A stretch of 64,000 bases of DNA, taken from NCBI RefSeq assembly GCF_002155425.1, contig NZ_MUYG01000010.1, forward strand, positions 62,001 through 126,000, read 5' to 3'. Positions within the stretch are counted from its first letter, which is position 1; every line of letters starts with the position of its first letter. This stretch comes from Erythrobacter donghaensis. GTDB taxonomy: Bacteria > Pseudomonadota > Alphaproteobacteria > Sphingomonadales > Sphingomonadaceae. The notes under the pieces are model-generated. The model saw nothing but the letters and a program-made list of their open reading frames with translations, was not told the origin of the DNA and did no database searches. Both the position numbers and the translations under genes were made by a program. Positions 36,855 through 46,436 of the stretch are shown piece by piece.

Positions 36855-37097
36855 GCTGCATCCGGCATTCGGCCCTGACGGCCTCCGACATCGTCCGATC
36901 ACCTTTTCAATGACGCGTGCAAAAGTCCCCTTTCGCACCATAGCGGACCCGCTTTTGCGGCGAGCCGTGCGGGTGTCTGCATATTTCGCGACTTTTTCAT
37001 GGTTAAGGGACTTTTACCGGAACACCTGTGCGGGCATAAGATTTTCTTAACACTTTCGCCCACCGCGATTCATTCGCAGCAAGGACAGGTCCCACCC

Positions 37098-37943
37098 GTG
37101 ACGGCACCGATCCGCTTCCCTCGGTTTTTCGTGACCAGCCCCGCGCCCTGTCCCTATCTTCCGGGTCGCAGCGAGCGGAAGGTGTTCACCGAACTGAAGG
37201 GCCCGCACGCCGATCAGCTCAACGAAGCGCTGGGCCGCATCGGCTTTCGGCGCAGCCAGACGGTCGCTTATCGCCCGTCCTGCCTCGATTGTCAGGCCTG
37301 CGTCTCGGTGCGGGTGCTGGCGAACCAGTTCCAGCCCTCGGGCACGCAGAAGCGCGAGCTGAAGCGCAACAGCGACCTCATCGTCAATGAATGCCGCCCC
37401 TGGGCGACCGACGAGCAATTCGGGCTGCTCGCCCGCTACCTTGGCCAGCGTCACCCCGATGGCGGGATGTCGGCGATGGACGAGATGGACTACGCCGATA
37501 TGATCGAACACACGCCGGTCAACAGCGTGGTCACCGAATATCGCGAGCCCGGCCCCAACGGCAAGCCGGGGCGGCTGGTGGGTGCCTGCCTGACCGATCG
37601 GCAGGGCGATGGCCTGTCGATGATCTATTCCTTCTACGAACCCGATCATCCCGGTCGTGCGGGCTTGGGCAATTACATCATTCTCGATCACATCCGCCGC
37701 GCGGCGGCCGAAGGGCTGCCCTATGTCTATCTCGGCTACTGGGTCGAAGGCAGCCCGCGGATGCAGTACAAGGTGCGCTATCGCCCGCTTGAGCGGCTGA
37801 CTCGCGAAGGCTGGCAGCTGCTCGATCCCGAGGAGCAGCGCCGCCTGACCGCAGCCGCCACGGCGCCGCGGAATACCGCCGACGAAATCCCCGCTGGCGC
37901 GCGGGGCAAGGATGGACAGCCTGTCAAATTCACGGCCAGCTAG
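37098..37943 (+). CDS. bpt: Aspartate/glutamate leucyltransferase (arginyl-protein transferase family)
   Basis: The 281-residue protein has the Cys cluster of this family ([20 protein letters not shown] and [13 protein letters not shown]), the central [20 protein letters not shown] and [20 protein letters not shown]. It attaches Leu (or Arg) from tRNA to proteins with acidic N-termini, marking them for ClpAP. The start is GTG 37098 with AAGGA upstream; an open frame from 36999 adds an unlikely hydrophobic leader. It overlaps tamA by 32 bases. Confidence 0.92.
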   Translation: MTAPIRFPRFFVTSPAPCPYLPGRSERKVFTELKGPHADQLNEALGRIGFRRSQTVAYRPSCLDCQACVSVRVLANQFQPSGTQKRELKRNSDLIVNECRPWATDEQFGLLARYLGQRHPDGGMSAMDEMDYADMIEHTPVNSVVTEYREPGPNGKPGRLVGACLTDRQGDGLSMIYSFYEPDHPGRAGLGNYIILDHIRRAAAEGLPYVYLGYWVEGSPRMQYKVRYRPLERLTREGWQLLDPEEQRRLTAAATAPRNTADEIPAGARGKDGQPVKFTAS

Positions 37944-40290
37944 GGCCCGGCGACGTCTCACGCTCGGTATTGCGCTGCTCGCCGGACTGGGTCACGGCGC
38001 GCTGGCGTTGGCGGCTGCGCCCGTTCAGGCTCAGGAACAGAACGAACAAGAGGCCGATCGCGAGGATCAGCAAGCGGACGCGGCCACGCCGCCGCCAGCC
38101 GCGTCGCCACCTGCTCAGGCTGATCCGGCGCCCGAACCCGCGCCCGAACCCCAGGCCGTGCCCGACAATCTCGACGCACTGATCCCCGAAGACGCACTCG
38201 CCAATCCCGAAGTCTGGGCCGCTGGCGGGGTCGCGGACCAGTCGCCAGTCGTGGTGCCCGACGATCCGCTTGCCGACAGCGCGCTGGCCGAAGCCGGGCT
38301 TGAACCCGATGCACCGCCGTTCGGCATTGACCCAACGGCCCCCTCGATGGCGGGCGACGCCTTTGCCGGCTTCGCGCTCGAAGATCCCCAGCCGCTCGCC
38401 CCCGATCCCGCGCTCGAAGCGCTCGCCAGCATCGAAGCGCCGGTGATGGCCGAACTGCCCGATCTGGCCGAAACCAAGGTCGGCAAGACTCTGGTGCTGG
38501 CGCTGCCCGAGGCCCCCGAGGCCTTCCCTGAAAAAGACGAATTCATTCAGCGCTTCAGGGAGCTGTCGACCTTGCGCGCGCTGGATGACGATGGCGAATC
38601 GGTGCCGCAGATCGCCGCCCGCGCGCGCGCCGATCAGGAACTGCTCGGCGATATCCTGCGCACCTATGGCTATTACAGCGGCGAGGTGGTGCGGCAATTG
38701 TCGGGCGGCCGCCGCGCGCGCGATGACGAGAATGACGGTCCGCGTTCCGACGTCGCCGCCGAGCCGAGCGTGCGTTTCGATATCCTTCCCGGCCCGCGCT
38801 ACAGCTTCGGGCGGGTCGGCCTCGGCGCGCTCCCCGCGCTGCCCGAACCCGATGCCAGCCGGTTGATCGCCGCCTTCGGGATCAAGCCGGGCGATCCGCT
38901 CTATGCCGACCGCATCGTCGAGCGCGAGCTGGAGCTGCGCGTTGCGATGGGCGAGACCGGCTATCCCTTCGCCGAGGTCGGCGAGCCCGAACTGCTGATC
39001 GACCACGCCCGGATCGAGGGCGATCTGACGCTCGATGTCGAGCCGGGCGGGAAATACGTGTTCGGCCCGGTGGTCAGCAGCGATGACCGCTTCCTCTCCG
39101 GCCGCCACCTGTCGCGCATCGCCCGCTTCGATGCCGGCGACGTGTTCCAGCAGAGCCTCGAAACCGATCTCAGGCGCGCGATCATCGCCACGGGGCTCGT
39201 CTCCAGCGTCACCGTGACCCCGCGCGAAACTCGCCCGCCGGAAGGGGGCGAGCCCGGCGAAGTCGCGCTCGATGTCGAATTCGAACGCGCACCCTTGCGC
39301 ACCATCGCCGGGGCGATCGGTTACGGCACCGAGGACGGCTTCAAACTCGAAGGCCGGTGGGAACACCGCAACCTCTTCCCACCCGAAGGCGCGCTGCGGC
39401 TGCGCGGCATACTCGGCACGCGCGAGGCGCTGGCGAGCGTGGGCGTGCGGCGCAACAATTTCCTCGGGCGCGATCAGGTGCTGACGGTCGACCTGTTCGC
39501 CAGCGACATCACCACGCAGGCGGTGGATTCACGCGGCGGCGGGATGCGCGCGACCTTCGAGAAGGTGTCGAACATCCTGTTCCAGAAGCCGATCAGCTGG
39601 CAGATCGGCACCGAATTGCTGTACACCGACGAACGCAACCGCAACGTGCGGATCGCGCCCGGCGCACCGCTGCCGCGCCGCACCTTCCTCATCGGCGGGC
39701 TGTTCGGCAGCTTGACCCTCGACCAGAGCGACGATCTGCTCGATCCCACGCAAGGTTATCGCGCCACGGTGTTCCTCGCGCCCGAGGTCTCGCGGCAGGG
39801 CGGGTCGGAGAGCTTCTATCTGCGCGCGCAGGGCGATGCGAGCTACTATCAGTCGCTCGGCTCCGCGGTGCTGGCGGGGCGGGTGCGCGCGGCGACCATT
39901 CAGGGCGCCGGAATCGACGCGATCGCGCCCTCGCGGCGGCTGTATGGCGGCGGCGGGGCCTCGGTGCGCGGCTATGGCTTCCAGGGTGTCGGCCCGCGCG
40001 ATGCCGTGGGCAATCCCACCGGCGGCGCCTCGCTGGTCGAATTCGCACTCGAGGCGCGGGTGGAGACCCCGCTGTTCGACGGTGCGCTTGAGGTCGTGCC
40101 CTTCATCGACGCCGGCTCGGTCAGCCGCGGATCGACACCCGATTTCGACGAGATCCGCTGGGGGGCGGGGATCGGCATCCGCTATAAGACAACCTTCGGC
40201 CCGATCCGCGTCGATGTCGCAACCCCGATCAATCCCGGCCAGTTCGATAGCCCGGTGGTGGTCTATGTCAGTCTGGGTCAGGCGTTCTGA
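37912..40290 (+). CDS. tamA: Outer-membrane assembly protein TamA
   Basis: The 792-residue protein has a signal peptide ([18 protein letters not shown], cut near AQA) and then an unusual acidic, Pro/Ala/Glu-rich region (about residues 40-160). Three POTRA-like segments follow (about 190-460, for example [20 protein letters not shown]) and a C-terminal barrel (about 460-792) with [20 protein letters not shown] and the terminal [11 protein letters not shown]. It inserts proteins into the outer membrane together with TamB. It is longer than the usual approximately 600-residue TamA because of the N-terminal region. Confidence 0.92.
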   Translation: MDSLSNSRPARARRRLTLGIALLAGLGHGALALAAAPVQAQEQNEQEADREDQQADAATPPPAASPPAQADPAPEPAPEPQAVPDNLDALIPEDALANPEVWAAGGVADQSPVVVPDDPLADSALAEAGLEPDAPPFGIDPTAPSMAGDAFAGFALEDPQPLAPDPALEALASIEAPVMAELPDLAETKVGKTLVLALPEAPEAFPEKDEFIQRFRELSTLRALDDDGESVPQIAARARADQELLGDILRTYGYYSGEVVRQLSGGRRARDDENDGPRSDVAAEPSVRFDILPGPRYSFGRVGLGALPALPEPDASRLIAAFGIKPGDPLYADRIVERELELRVAMGETGYPFAEVGEPELLIDHARIEGDLTLDVEPGGKYVFGPVVSSDDRFLSGRHLSRIARFDAGDVFQQSLETDLRRAIIATGLVSSVTVTPRETRPPEGGEPGEVALDVEFERAPLRTIAGAIGYGTEDGFKLEGRWEHRNLFPPEGALRLRGILGTREALASVGVRRNNFLGRDQVLTVDLFASDITTQAVDSRGGGMRATFEKVSNILFQKPISWQIGTELLYTDERNRNVRIAPGAPLPRRTFLIGGLFGSLTLDQSDDLLDPTQGYRATVFLAPEVSRQGGSESFYLRAQGDASYYQSLGSAVLAGRVRAATIQGAGIDAIAPSRRLYGGGGASVRGYGFQGVGPRDAVGNPTGGASLVEFALEARVETPLFDGALEVVPFIDAGSVSRGSTPDFDEIRWGAGIGIRYKTTFGPIRVDVATPINPGQFDSPVVVYVSLGQAF

Positions 40291-43200
40291 TGGCCGAGGA
40301 GGTGACCCTGCCGCCTGCGCCCGAGGCAGCGCCCCCGCCTGCACCGGGCGGTCGGCGCAATCGCGTCTGGGCCAAGCGGCTGGGCTGGGCGCTGGCGCTG
40401 CTGCTCGCCCCGGTGCTGCTGGTCGCAGGCTTCCTCGCGACGCCGATCGGCAAACGTTTCATCGCCGATCAGATCGCGGCGGCGGCCCCAGCCTCGGGCC
40501 TGCGCTTCACCGTCGGGCGGATCGAGGGCGACATCTATTCGCAGGCGGTGCTGCGCACGGTGACGGTCAGCGACCCCAAGGGCGCGTTCCTCACCATCCC
40601 CGAGGTGCGGCTCGACTGGCGACCGCTCAAATGGCTGTGGAATGGCCTCGACATCCGCGAGATCACCACCAAGCGCGGACGGCTGACGCGGTTGCCCGAA
40701 CTGCTGCCCGGCGATCCCGATGCGCCGCTGCTGCCCGATTTCGATATCCGGGTGGACCAGCTTAATATCGAGGATCTGGTGATCGCCAAGGGCCTCGCCA
40801 CCGCGCGTGACGAGCGGGCCAATCTCACCGCGGGGGTCGATATCCGTCAGGGCCGCGCGCTGATCGACGCCAAGGCGCGGCTGGGCGCGCGCGACCGCAT
40901 CACGCTGCTGCTTGATGCCGAGCCCGATGGCGACCGCTTCGTGCTGGCGGGCGATGCCATGGCCCCGGCAGGCGGCGTGATCGCCGGACTGGCAGGGCTG
41001 GAAGCGGGCTATTCCGGCCGGATCGTCGGCGATGGCAGCTGGAAGCGCTGGCGCGGCGCGGCGGTGGCGCGGCAAGAAGGCGTGGCCGGTCCGCCGGTCG
41101 CTGCCTTCCGCATCACCAATGACGCGGGGCTTTATGGCGTGCTCGGCCAGCTGCGCGCCGGGCTCGGGCCCGACACGGTGACAGGCCGCGCGCTGGGCGA
41201 GACGACCTCGCTCGCGGCAGGCTTCACGCTGGTGAACAGCGTGATCGAGGGGCGCGCCGCAGCCGTGTCGCGCGGGATCGACCTGCGCGCCGCCGGGGTC
41301 GCCGATCTCGCCGACAAGGCGGTTGATGGCGCGCGCGTGTCCTTCACCCTGCGCGATCCCGATCTGCTGGGCGAGACCGTGCGGATCGAGGGCGGCAGGC
41401 TGGTCGCCAGCCTCTCGGGCGCCTTCGATGATCTGGCGATCCGGCACGAAATCGACGTGCGCCGCCTCACCGCGCTGGGCGTGACCGCCACCGGCCTCGC
41501 GCAGGAAGGCGCGGCCCGGCTGGACGGCGCGGTGCTGCGCGTGCCGCTGGCGCTGACCGCCGAGCAGGTGGTGACCGGCGATGCCTTTGCCGATCCGCGC
41601 CTCATGCGGGGCCGGATGAATGGCGCGCTGACCTATGACTTCGCTGGCCAGAAGCTCGCTGCCGATCAGACCCGGATCACCTTCCGGGGGCTGGAGGCCG
41701 AGCTGTCGCTGCGCGGCGATATCCCCGCCGGGGCCTATGCCATCGCCGGGCCGATCACGGCGCGCGGGCTCAAGGTCGAGGGCGCGGGCAATGTCACCGC
41801 CAATGCCAAGATCCTCGCCAAGTTCGGCCCTGCCGTGCCGTGGAGCCTGCGTGCCAATCTCGCGGGCGTGCTGAGCGGGATCAGCAATACCACGCTGGTC
41901 AATCTCGCGGGCGAGCAGGTGCGGTTCAACGGCGAACTCGGGATGGGCGCGGATCAGCCGATCGTGCTGCGCAACACCGCGATCACCGCGCCGCGGCTGA
42001 CGGCGACCTTCGATACCCGCGTAGTGCCCGGCACCGGCGGCACCCGCACTGCGCTGTCGGGCAGCGGGCGGCAGGCGCAGTATGGCCCCTTCACCGTCGC
42101 CGCCGAATTCACCGCCGACGGGCCGAGCGGGGAGCTGGTGCTGGCCGATCCCTATCCTGCCGCCGGGCTCACCGACGTGCGCATCGCGCTCGCGCCGAGC
42201 GAGCAGGGCTTCGGGCTCGACGTGCGCGGCGGATCGACGCTCGGGCCGTTCGACGGGCGGCTGGCGCTGTTCCTGCCCGAGGACGCACCGACCCGCATCG
42301 CGATCGAGCGGCTGGACGTCTATCGCACTACCGTGACCGGCGACGTTGTGCTGGGCGAGGCCGGGCCTGCGGGCGATCTCAGGCTGGCGGGGGGCGGAGT
42401 CAGCGGAACCATCGGCTTCCGCCCGCAGAACGGCGGGGCGACGGGCTTCGCGGTCGATCTGGCCGCGCGCGATGCGCAGTTTGGCGGGGCAACCCCGATC
42501 AGCATCGCCCGCGCCGATATCGCCGCGACCGGGCGCGTCGCCGAGGGCGACACCAGCGTCGAGGCCGACATCACCGCTGCCGGGTTCAGCTACGGCAGTC
42601 TCAGCCTTGCCAATCTTACCGCCAAGGCGGCCATCACCAATGGCCGGGGCAAGGTGACGGGCAATGTCGCCGGGCGGCGGGCGGATCGCTTCGCGCTCAA
42701 CTTCGATGCCGATGTCGCGCCGTCGCGGATCGCTGCGGTGGCGCGCGGGAGCTATGGCGGGGCCGAGATCACCATGCCGCGCCGTGCCGTGCTCACCGCG
42801 CAGGACGACGGCGGCTGGGCGCTCGCGCCGACCCAGTTCGGCTTCGGCGGCGGCTTCGCCATCGCCTCGGGCGAGCTCGGCGGCGGAGAGACCGCGGTAG
42901 AGCTCAAACTGTCGCGTATGCCCTTGCGGTTGCTCGATTTGGCGGGAGCGGATCTCGGGCTGGGCGGACGGCTGACCGGGGTCATCGACTACCGCCAGTC
43001 GGGCCGCGAACCGCCGACCGCCAGCGCGCGCGGGCGGATCGACCGGTTCAGTCGCGCGGGGCTGGTGGTCTCGTCCAAGCCGATCAATGTGCTCGGCGTG
43101 GTCAACCTCGGCCCGCAGCGCCTGACCGCTGCGGCCCGCCTGTTCGAGGGCGAGGACCGGCGCGGGGATGTGACGGTGGGGATCACCGGTCTCGCCCCCG

Positions 43201-44531
43201 ATGGCGCGCTGACCGATCGGCTGATGCGCGGGTCGCTCGATGCGCGTCTCGCCTTCGACGGTGCGGCTGAGACGCTGTGGCGGCTCGCCGCGGTCGAGGC
43301 CTTCGACCTCGCCGGCCCGGTCCGCATCGCCGCACGCGCCACCGGCACGCTCGCCGACCCGCGCATCAACGGCTCGCTCGCCAGTGACGATCTGACGGTG
43401 TCGAGCGGGCTGACCGGCACCCGCATCACCAAGGTCAACGCCCGCGGCCGCTTTGCCGGATCGCGGCTGGAGCTGGTGCGCTTTGCCGGATCGACCGCGG
43501 GCGGCGGGTCGATCAGCGGCAGCGGCACTATCGACCTTGCCGGGATGAGCGCGTCACGCGGCCCCGCGCTCGATTTGCGGGCGGCGGCCAGCCGGGCGCG
43601 GCTGCTCGACGGCAACGGGCTCGAGGCGACCATCACCGGCCCGTTGCGGATCGTCTCCGACGGCAGCGGCGGCATCATCGCCGGGCGCGTCACGCTCGAC
43701 CGGGCGCGCTGGGCGCTGGGCACCGCGGCCGAGGATGTCGCTCTGCCGCGGATCGCCACCCGCGAGATCAATGGCGAGGGCGGGCGCACCCGCACCCAGG
43801 CCTCGGCCCGCGATGCCAGCTGGCGCTACCTCGTCAACGCCAGCGCGCCCAGCCGGGTCGCGGTCGAAGGGCTCGGGCTTGAAAGCGAATGGGGCATCGA
43901 CATCGCGCTGCGCGGCACCGTCACCGATCCGCGCATCGGCGGCACCGCGCGACTGGTGCGCGGCGACTACACCTTCGCAGGCACCCGCTTCGAACTCACC
44001 CGCGGCCGCATCCTGTTCGACGTGAACGAGCCGATCAACCCGCGCCTCGACGTGCTGGCCGAGACCGCAAAGAACGGCACCATTGTCGACATCGCGATCA
44101 CTGGCAACGCGCTCGCGCCCGCCATCACCTTCTCCTCCGACCCGGCCTTGCCCGAGGAGGAGATCCTCGCGCGGCTGCTGTTCGGCGGTTCGGTCACCTC
44201 GCTATCGGCGACCGACGCGGTGCAGCTTGCCGCTGCGCTGGCGTCCTTGCAGGGCGGGGGCGGAGGGATTGACCCGATCGGCGAGCTGCGCCGCTCGATC
44301 GGGCTCGATCAGCTGCGCATCGTCAGCGCCGACCCACTGATCGGCCGCGAGACGGGGGTGGCGATCGGCAAGAACATCACGCGCCAGATCTACGTCGAGC
44401 TGATCACCGACGGGCGCGGCTACAGCGCGACTCAGGTCGAATACCGGATCACCAGCTGGCTGGCGCTGCTCGGCACGGTGTCGACCATCGGACGCGATTC
44501 GGTGCTGTTGCAGGTGAGCCGGGATTACTGA
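40290..44531 (+). CDS. tamB: Translocation and assembly module protein TamB
   Basis: The 1413-residue protein has one N-terminal membrane helix (LGWALALLLAPVLLVAGFLA), a very long repetitive beta-strand region, and the C-terminal TamB domain (DUF490) with GGTARLVRGDYTFAGTRFEL and SDPALPEEEILARLLFGGSV. The tail YRITSWLALLGTVSTIGRDS follows. It bridges the periplasm and supplies TamA, and related proteins move lipids to the outer membrane. ATG 40290 overlaps the tamA TGA by one base. Length is within the alphaproteobacterial range. Confidence 0.95.
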   Translation: MAEEVTLPPAPEAAPPPAPGGRRNRVWAKRLGWALALLLAPVLLVAGFLATPIGKRFIADQIAAAAPASGLRFTVGRIEGDIYSQAVLRTVTVSDPKGAFLTIPEVRLDWRPLKWLWNGLDIREITTKRGRLTRLPELLPGDPDAPLLPDFDIRVDQLNIEDLVIAKGLATARDERANLTAGVDIRQGRALIDAKARLGARDRITLLLDAEPDGDRFVLAGDAMAPAGGVIAGLAGLEAGYSGRIVGDGSWKRWRGAAVARQEGVAGPPVAAFRITNDAGLYGVLGQLRAGLGPDTVTGRALGETTSLAAGFTLVNSVIEGRAAAVSRGIDLRAAGVADLADKAVDGARVSFTLRDPDLLGETVRIEGGRLVASLSGAFDDLAIRHEIDVRRLTALGVTATGLAQEGAARLDGAVLRVPLALTAEQVVTGDAFADPRLMRGRMNGALTYDFAGQKLAADQTRITFRGLEAELSLRGDIPAGAYAIAGPITARGLKVEGAGNVTANAKILAKFGPAVPWSLRANLAGVLSGISNTTLVNLAGEQVRFNGELGMGADQPIVLRNTAITAPRLTATFDTRVVPGTGGTRTALSGSGRQAQYGPFTVAAEFTADGPSGELVLADPYPAAGLTDVRIALAPSEQGFGLDVRGGSTLGPFDGRLALFLPEDAPTRIAIERLDVYRTTVTGDVVLGEAGPAGDLRLAGGGVSGTIGFRPQNGGATGFAVDLAARDAQFGGATPISIARADIAATGRVAEGDTSVEADITAAGFSYGSLSLANLTAKAAITNGRGKVTGNVAGRRADRFALNFDADVAPSRIAAVARGSYGGAEITMPRRAVLTAQDDGGWALAPTQFGFGGGFAIASGELGGGETAVELKLSRMPLRLLDLAGADLGLGGRLTGVIDYRQSGREPPTASARGRIDRFSRAGLVVSSKPINVLGVVNLGPQRLTAAARLFEGEDRRGDVTVGITGLAPDGALTDRLMRGSLDARLAFDGAAETLWRLAAVEAFDLAGPVRIAARATGTLADPRINGSLASDDLTVSSGLTGTRITKVNARGRFAGSRLELVRFAGSTAGGGSISGSGTIDLAGMSASRGPALDLRAAASRARLLDGNGLEATITGPLRIVSDGSGGIIAGRVTLDRARWALGTAAEDVALPRIATREINGEGGRTRTQASARDASWRYLVNASAPSRVAVEGLGLESEWGIDIALRGTVTDPRIGGTARLVRGDYTFAGTRFELTRGRILFDVNEPINPRLDVLAETAKNGTIVDIAITGNALAPAITFSSDPALPEEEILARLLFGGSVTSLSATDAVQLAAALASLQGGGGGIDPIGELRRSIGLDQLRIVSADPLIGRETGVAIGKNITRQIYVELITDGRGYSATQVEYRITSWLALLGTVSTIGRDSVLLQVSRDY

Positions 44532-44538
44532 TTGTTGC

Positions 44539-44617
44539 GCACGCCATCCGGCGTGCGGTTTCCTCGCGCCTGCGGCGCTGCGGGCGCGCGGTCGCGCTTG
44601 CGGCGGCTGCGCCGCCG
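44539..44617. repeat. Structured dispersed repeat, copy B
   Basis: Copy B has a hairpin GCACGCC-ATCC-GGCGTGC (44539-44556), the 25-base core 44578-44602 identical to that of copy A at 27011-27035, and a second hairpin CGGCGGC-TGC-GCCGCCG (44601-44617). Stem sequences differ from copy A but the ATCC loop and order are kept. It lies between the convergent tamB and lysozyme genes. Confidence 0.7.
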
Positions 44618-44632
44618 TTTCAGCGCATTCCC

Positions 44633-45271
44633 TCACCTGTCGCTCTGATACAATTCCGCCTCGGCCGCACGGCGGTTGACGAGGCCCTTGAGCACCCGTC
44701 CGGCGGCGCGGTTCCAGCGGGCGAATTCGCGCGCCGCGCCTTCGTGATCGCCTGCAACATGCTTTGCGGTAAGGGTCGCGCGCGCAATCGCCCCGGTGTT
44801 GTAGTGGAAGCTGACCAGCGCATCGAACTGGTTCTGGGTGGTGGGCGCGCTGCCCAGCGCGGCGGCGACGTCGGCGGCATAGCGCGCGAGATCCTCGGCC
44901 AAGCGGTCATCGCATTGCGCCTGCGTCCAGCGGGTAGCAGGCCCGATCCGTCCCCCGTTGAAGCCGTCACGCCCGGTCGCGCCCCAGCCGATGGTCCACG
45001 GCTCGCCCCCACTGGCGGGATCGGGATAGGCCTCCACCAGCCCGTCGCTCCGCAGCCGCGCGCAGCCTTCGAAGCGCTTGATCAGCGCGATCCCCGCGGG
45101 GCCGACAGCAGTGGGCGCCGCCGTGTTGAAGACAGATGAGACAGTGCCTGAAGGCACAAAATCTTCGCCCGGCGCGGCGGGGCTTTGCGCGGACTCCGGC
45201 GCTGTGGCGGCGGACAAGGATTGAAGCCGGCGCAGCAGCGTCAGCAGCGAGGAAGCGGGGCGAAAGATCAT
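44633..45271 (-). CDS. Lysozyme, phage-type (GH24)
   Basis: The 212-residue protein has a GH24 core from about residue 60: IALIKRFEGCARLRSDGLVE with the catalytic Glu of RFEG, then PWTIGWGATGRDG with Asp/Thr residues. FDALVSFHYNTGAIARATL and the ending WNRAAGRVLKGLVNRRAAE are typical of T4-like and RrrD-like endolysins. The first 55 residues are an Arg/Ser-rich, weakly hydrophobic leader (SSLLTLLRRLQSLSAATAP), possibly a non-cleaved signal. ATG 45271 has CGGAGG upstream. No phage genes lie nearby, so it may be a domesticated endolysin or a wall hydrolase. Confidence 0.88.
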   Translation of the reverse strand: MIFRPASSLLTLLRRLQSLSAATAPESAQSPAAPGEDFVPSGTVSSVFNTAAPTAVGPAGIALIKRFEGCARLRSDGLVEAYPDPASGGEPWTIGWGATGRDGFNGGRIGPATRWTQAQCDDRLAEDLARYAADVAAALGSAPTTQNQFDALVSFHYNTGAIARATLTAKHVAGDHEGAAREFARWNRAAGRVLKGLVNRRAAEAELYQSDR

Positions 45272-45365
45272 GGGGCAGGGCCTCCGGTGCGGTTGGCGGA
45301 ACAGCGAGGCCGGACAATTAGGCACAGTTCGGGCAAGTAGGAAAACCCCAAACGCGCGCGGGGGT

Positions 45366-45416
45366 GACAAGAGCTCTTGACTGACAAGAGTACTTGACTG
45401 TAAAGAGCTCTTGTCA
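45366..45416 (+). promoter_or_regulatory. Three tandem palindromic operators, 17-bp period
   Basis: CAAGAGCTCTTG (45368-45379, perfect), CAAGAGTACTTG (45385-45396) and AAAGAGCTCTTG (45402-45413) have centres exactly 17 bases apart. TTGACT follows the first two and TTGTCA ends the third. The array lies upstream of the XRE regulator gene, where an autoregulatory operator/promoter is expected. Confidence 0.75.
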
Positions 45417-45482
45417 GGGCGGCAGGCGACCCGCATCCCCGCCGCCCGGATGCCAACCACCGCTGCACAGGTCTGCCCGCGC

Positions 45483-45689
45483 TTGGAAAACCGTCTGAAA
45501 CATTACCGCGAGGCACGCGGCTGGAGCCAGGGCGAGCTTGCCCGGCGGCTCGGCGTGTCGCGCCAGACGATCAACGCGGTCGAGACCGACAAGTATGATC
45601 CTTCGCTGCCGCTCGCGCTGCGCATGGCGCGCCTGTTCGAGGTGGCGGTGCCTGACCTGTTCATCGACCATTGGGAGCCCGACGCATGA
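45483..45689 (+). CDS. XRE-family transcriptional regulator
   Basis: The 68-residue protein is almost only a helix-turn-helix domain: ENRLKHYREARGWSQGELAR, RLGVSRQTINAVETDKYDPS, then LPLALRMARLFEVAVPDLF. The group has about 65-70 residues and starts with a ENRLK-type motif, so the TTG at 45483 is preferred; ATG 45450 and a TTG at 45411 are also in frame, but the last lies inside the operator. Proteins of this kind bind palindromes, and three lie just upstream. It overlaps the next membrane protein gene by four bases (ATGA), a recurring pairing of a Cro-like repressor with a membrane protein. Confidence 0.85.
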   Translation: MENRLKHYREARGWSQGELARRLGVSRQTINAVETDKYDPSLPLALRMARLFEVAVPDLFIDHWEPDA

Positions 45690-46354
45690 CCAGCGATACC
45701 ACACCCCCGCGCGCCCCGGCCAAGTGGCGCAAGGTGCTTTTGCAGCTGACCGGCGGCCTGATTTTCGGCGGGGCTGTCGGTTATGGCGCGGGCCATTTCG
45801 CGGGCGACTTCGCCGCTGCGCGCGGCCTTGAGCGCCTGCCGCTGTCGGTCGAGATCGCAGGACTGGTCGCGGTAATCTACATCCTGATCGCCGCCATCGT
45901 GCTGGTGGGCGCATCGAGCCCTTCGCTCGGCGCGAAGATGCTGAACGTCGAGGATGCCGACGAGGTGCGCGAGATGCAGTCGCAATTCGTCGATTCCGGG
46001 GTCGCGATGCTGCTGTGGGGGATTGCCCTGTTGGCGCTGGCCTGCGCCGTCCCCGTCGGGCCGCTGGCGGCCCCCGCCGCGCTGGCGATCGGCGCGATCG
46101 GGCTGCTGGCGGGCCTGTGGTTCGCGATCCGGAGTTACCGCGCGGCGGACGAGCTGATGCTGGCGACCAATATCGAGGCGGGCGCGCTTACCTACGGCCT
46201 CGTGCTGGTGGGGGTCGGCGGCTGGGCGATGGCCGCACATCTGGGCTATGCGCCCGCGCCCGCGCCGCTTGACCTGCTGACCGCCTTCTATGTGCTCGTG
46301 CTCGCAGCGACCTTCATCACAGCAGGACGGCGCGGGATGCTGTGGCCGCGCTGA
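45686..46354 (+). CDS. Polytopic membrane protein coupled to the XRE regulator
   Basis: The 222-residue protein has about six hydrophobic segments (LTGGLIFGGAVGYGAGHF, EIAGLVAVIYILIAAIVLVG, SGVAMLLWGIALLALACAVP, LAIGAIGLLAGLWFAI, YGLVLVGVGGWAMAAHLG and LTAFYVLVLAATFITA). A charged loop with NVEDADEVREMQSQF lies between segments two and three. I do not recognise a function. Translational coupling to a small HTH regulator suggests that both are controlled together and that the membrane protein may sense or respond to the same signal. A perfect terminator follows. Confidence 0.8.
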   Translation: MTSDTTPPRAPAKWRKVLLQLTGGLIFGGAVGYGAGHFAGDFAAARGLERLPLSVEIAGLVAVIYILIAAIVLVGASSPSLGAKMLNVEDADEVREMQSQFVDSGVAMLLWGIALLALACAVPVGPLAAPAALAIGAIGLLAGLWFAIRSYRAADELMLATNIEAGALTYGLVLVGVGGWAMAAHLGYAPAPAPLDLLTAFYVLVLAATFITAGRRGMLWPR

Positions 46355-46380
46355 CGGGCGCGCCTCCCGGTCGGCAATGA

Positions 46381-46412
46381 AAAGGGCGCCTGCCGCGTGG
46401 CAGGCGCCCTTT
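46381..46412 (+). terminator. Bidirectional rho-independent terminator
   Basis: A 14-bp perfect stem (AAAGGGCGCCTGCC and complement) with the loop GCGT is followed by CGTTT. The A run before it makes it usable on both strands, for the XRE operon and for the autotransporter gene ending at 46437. Confidence 0.88.
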
Positions 46413-46436
46413 CGTTTGGCTGCGATCCGGTGAGGA

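Noticed and set aside
44633..45271. Lysozyme gene as part of a prophage
   Set aside because: No integrase, capsid, holin or other phage genes lie near it.
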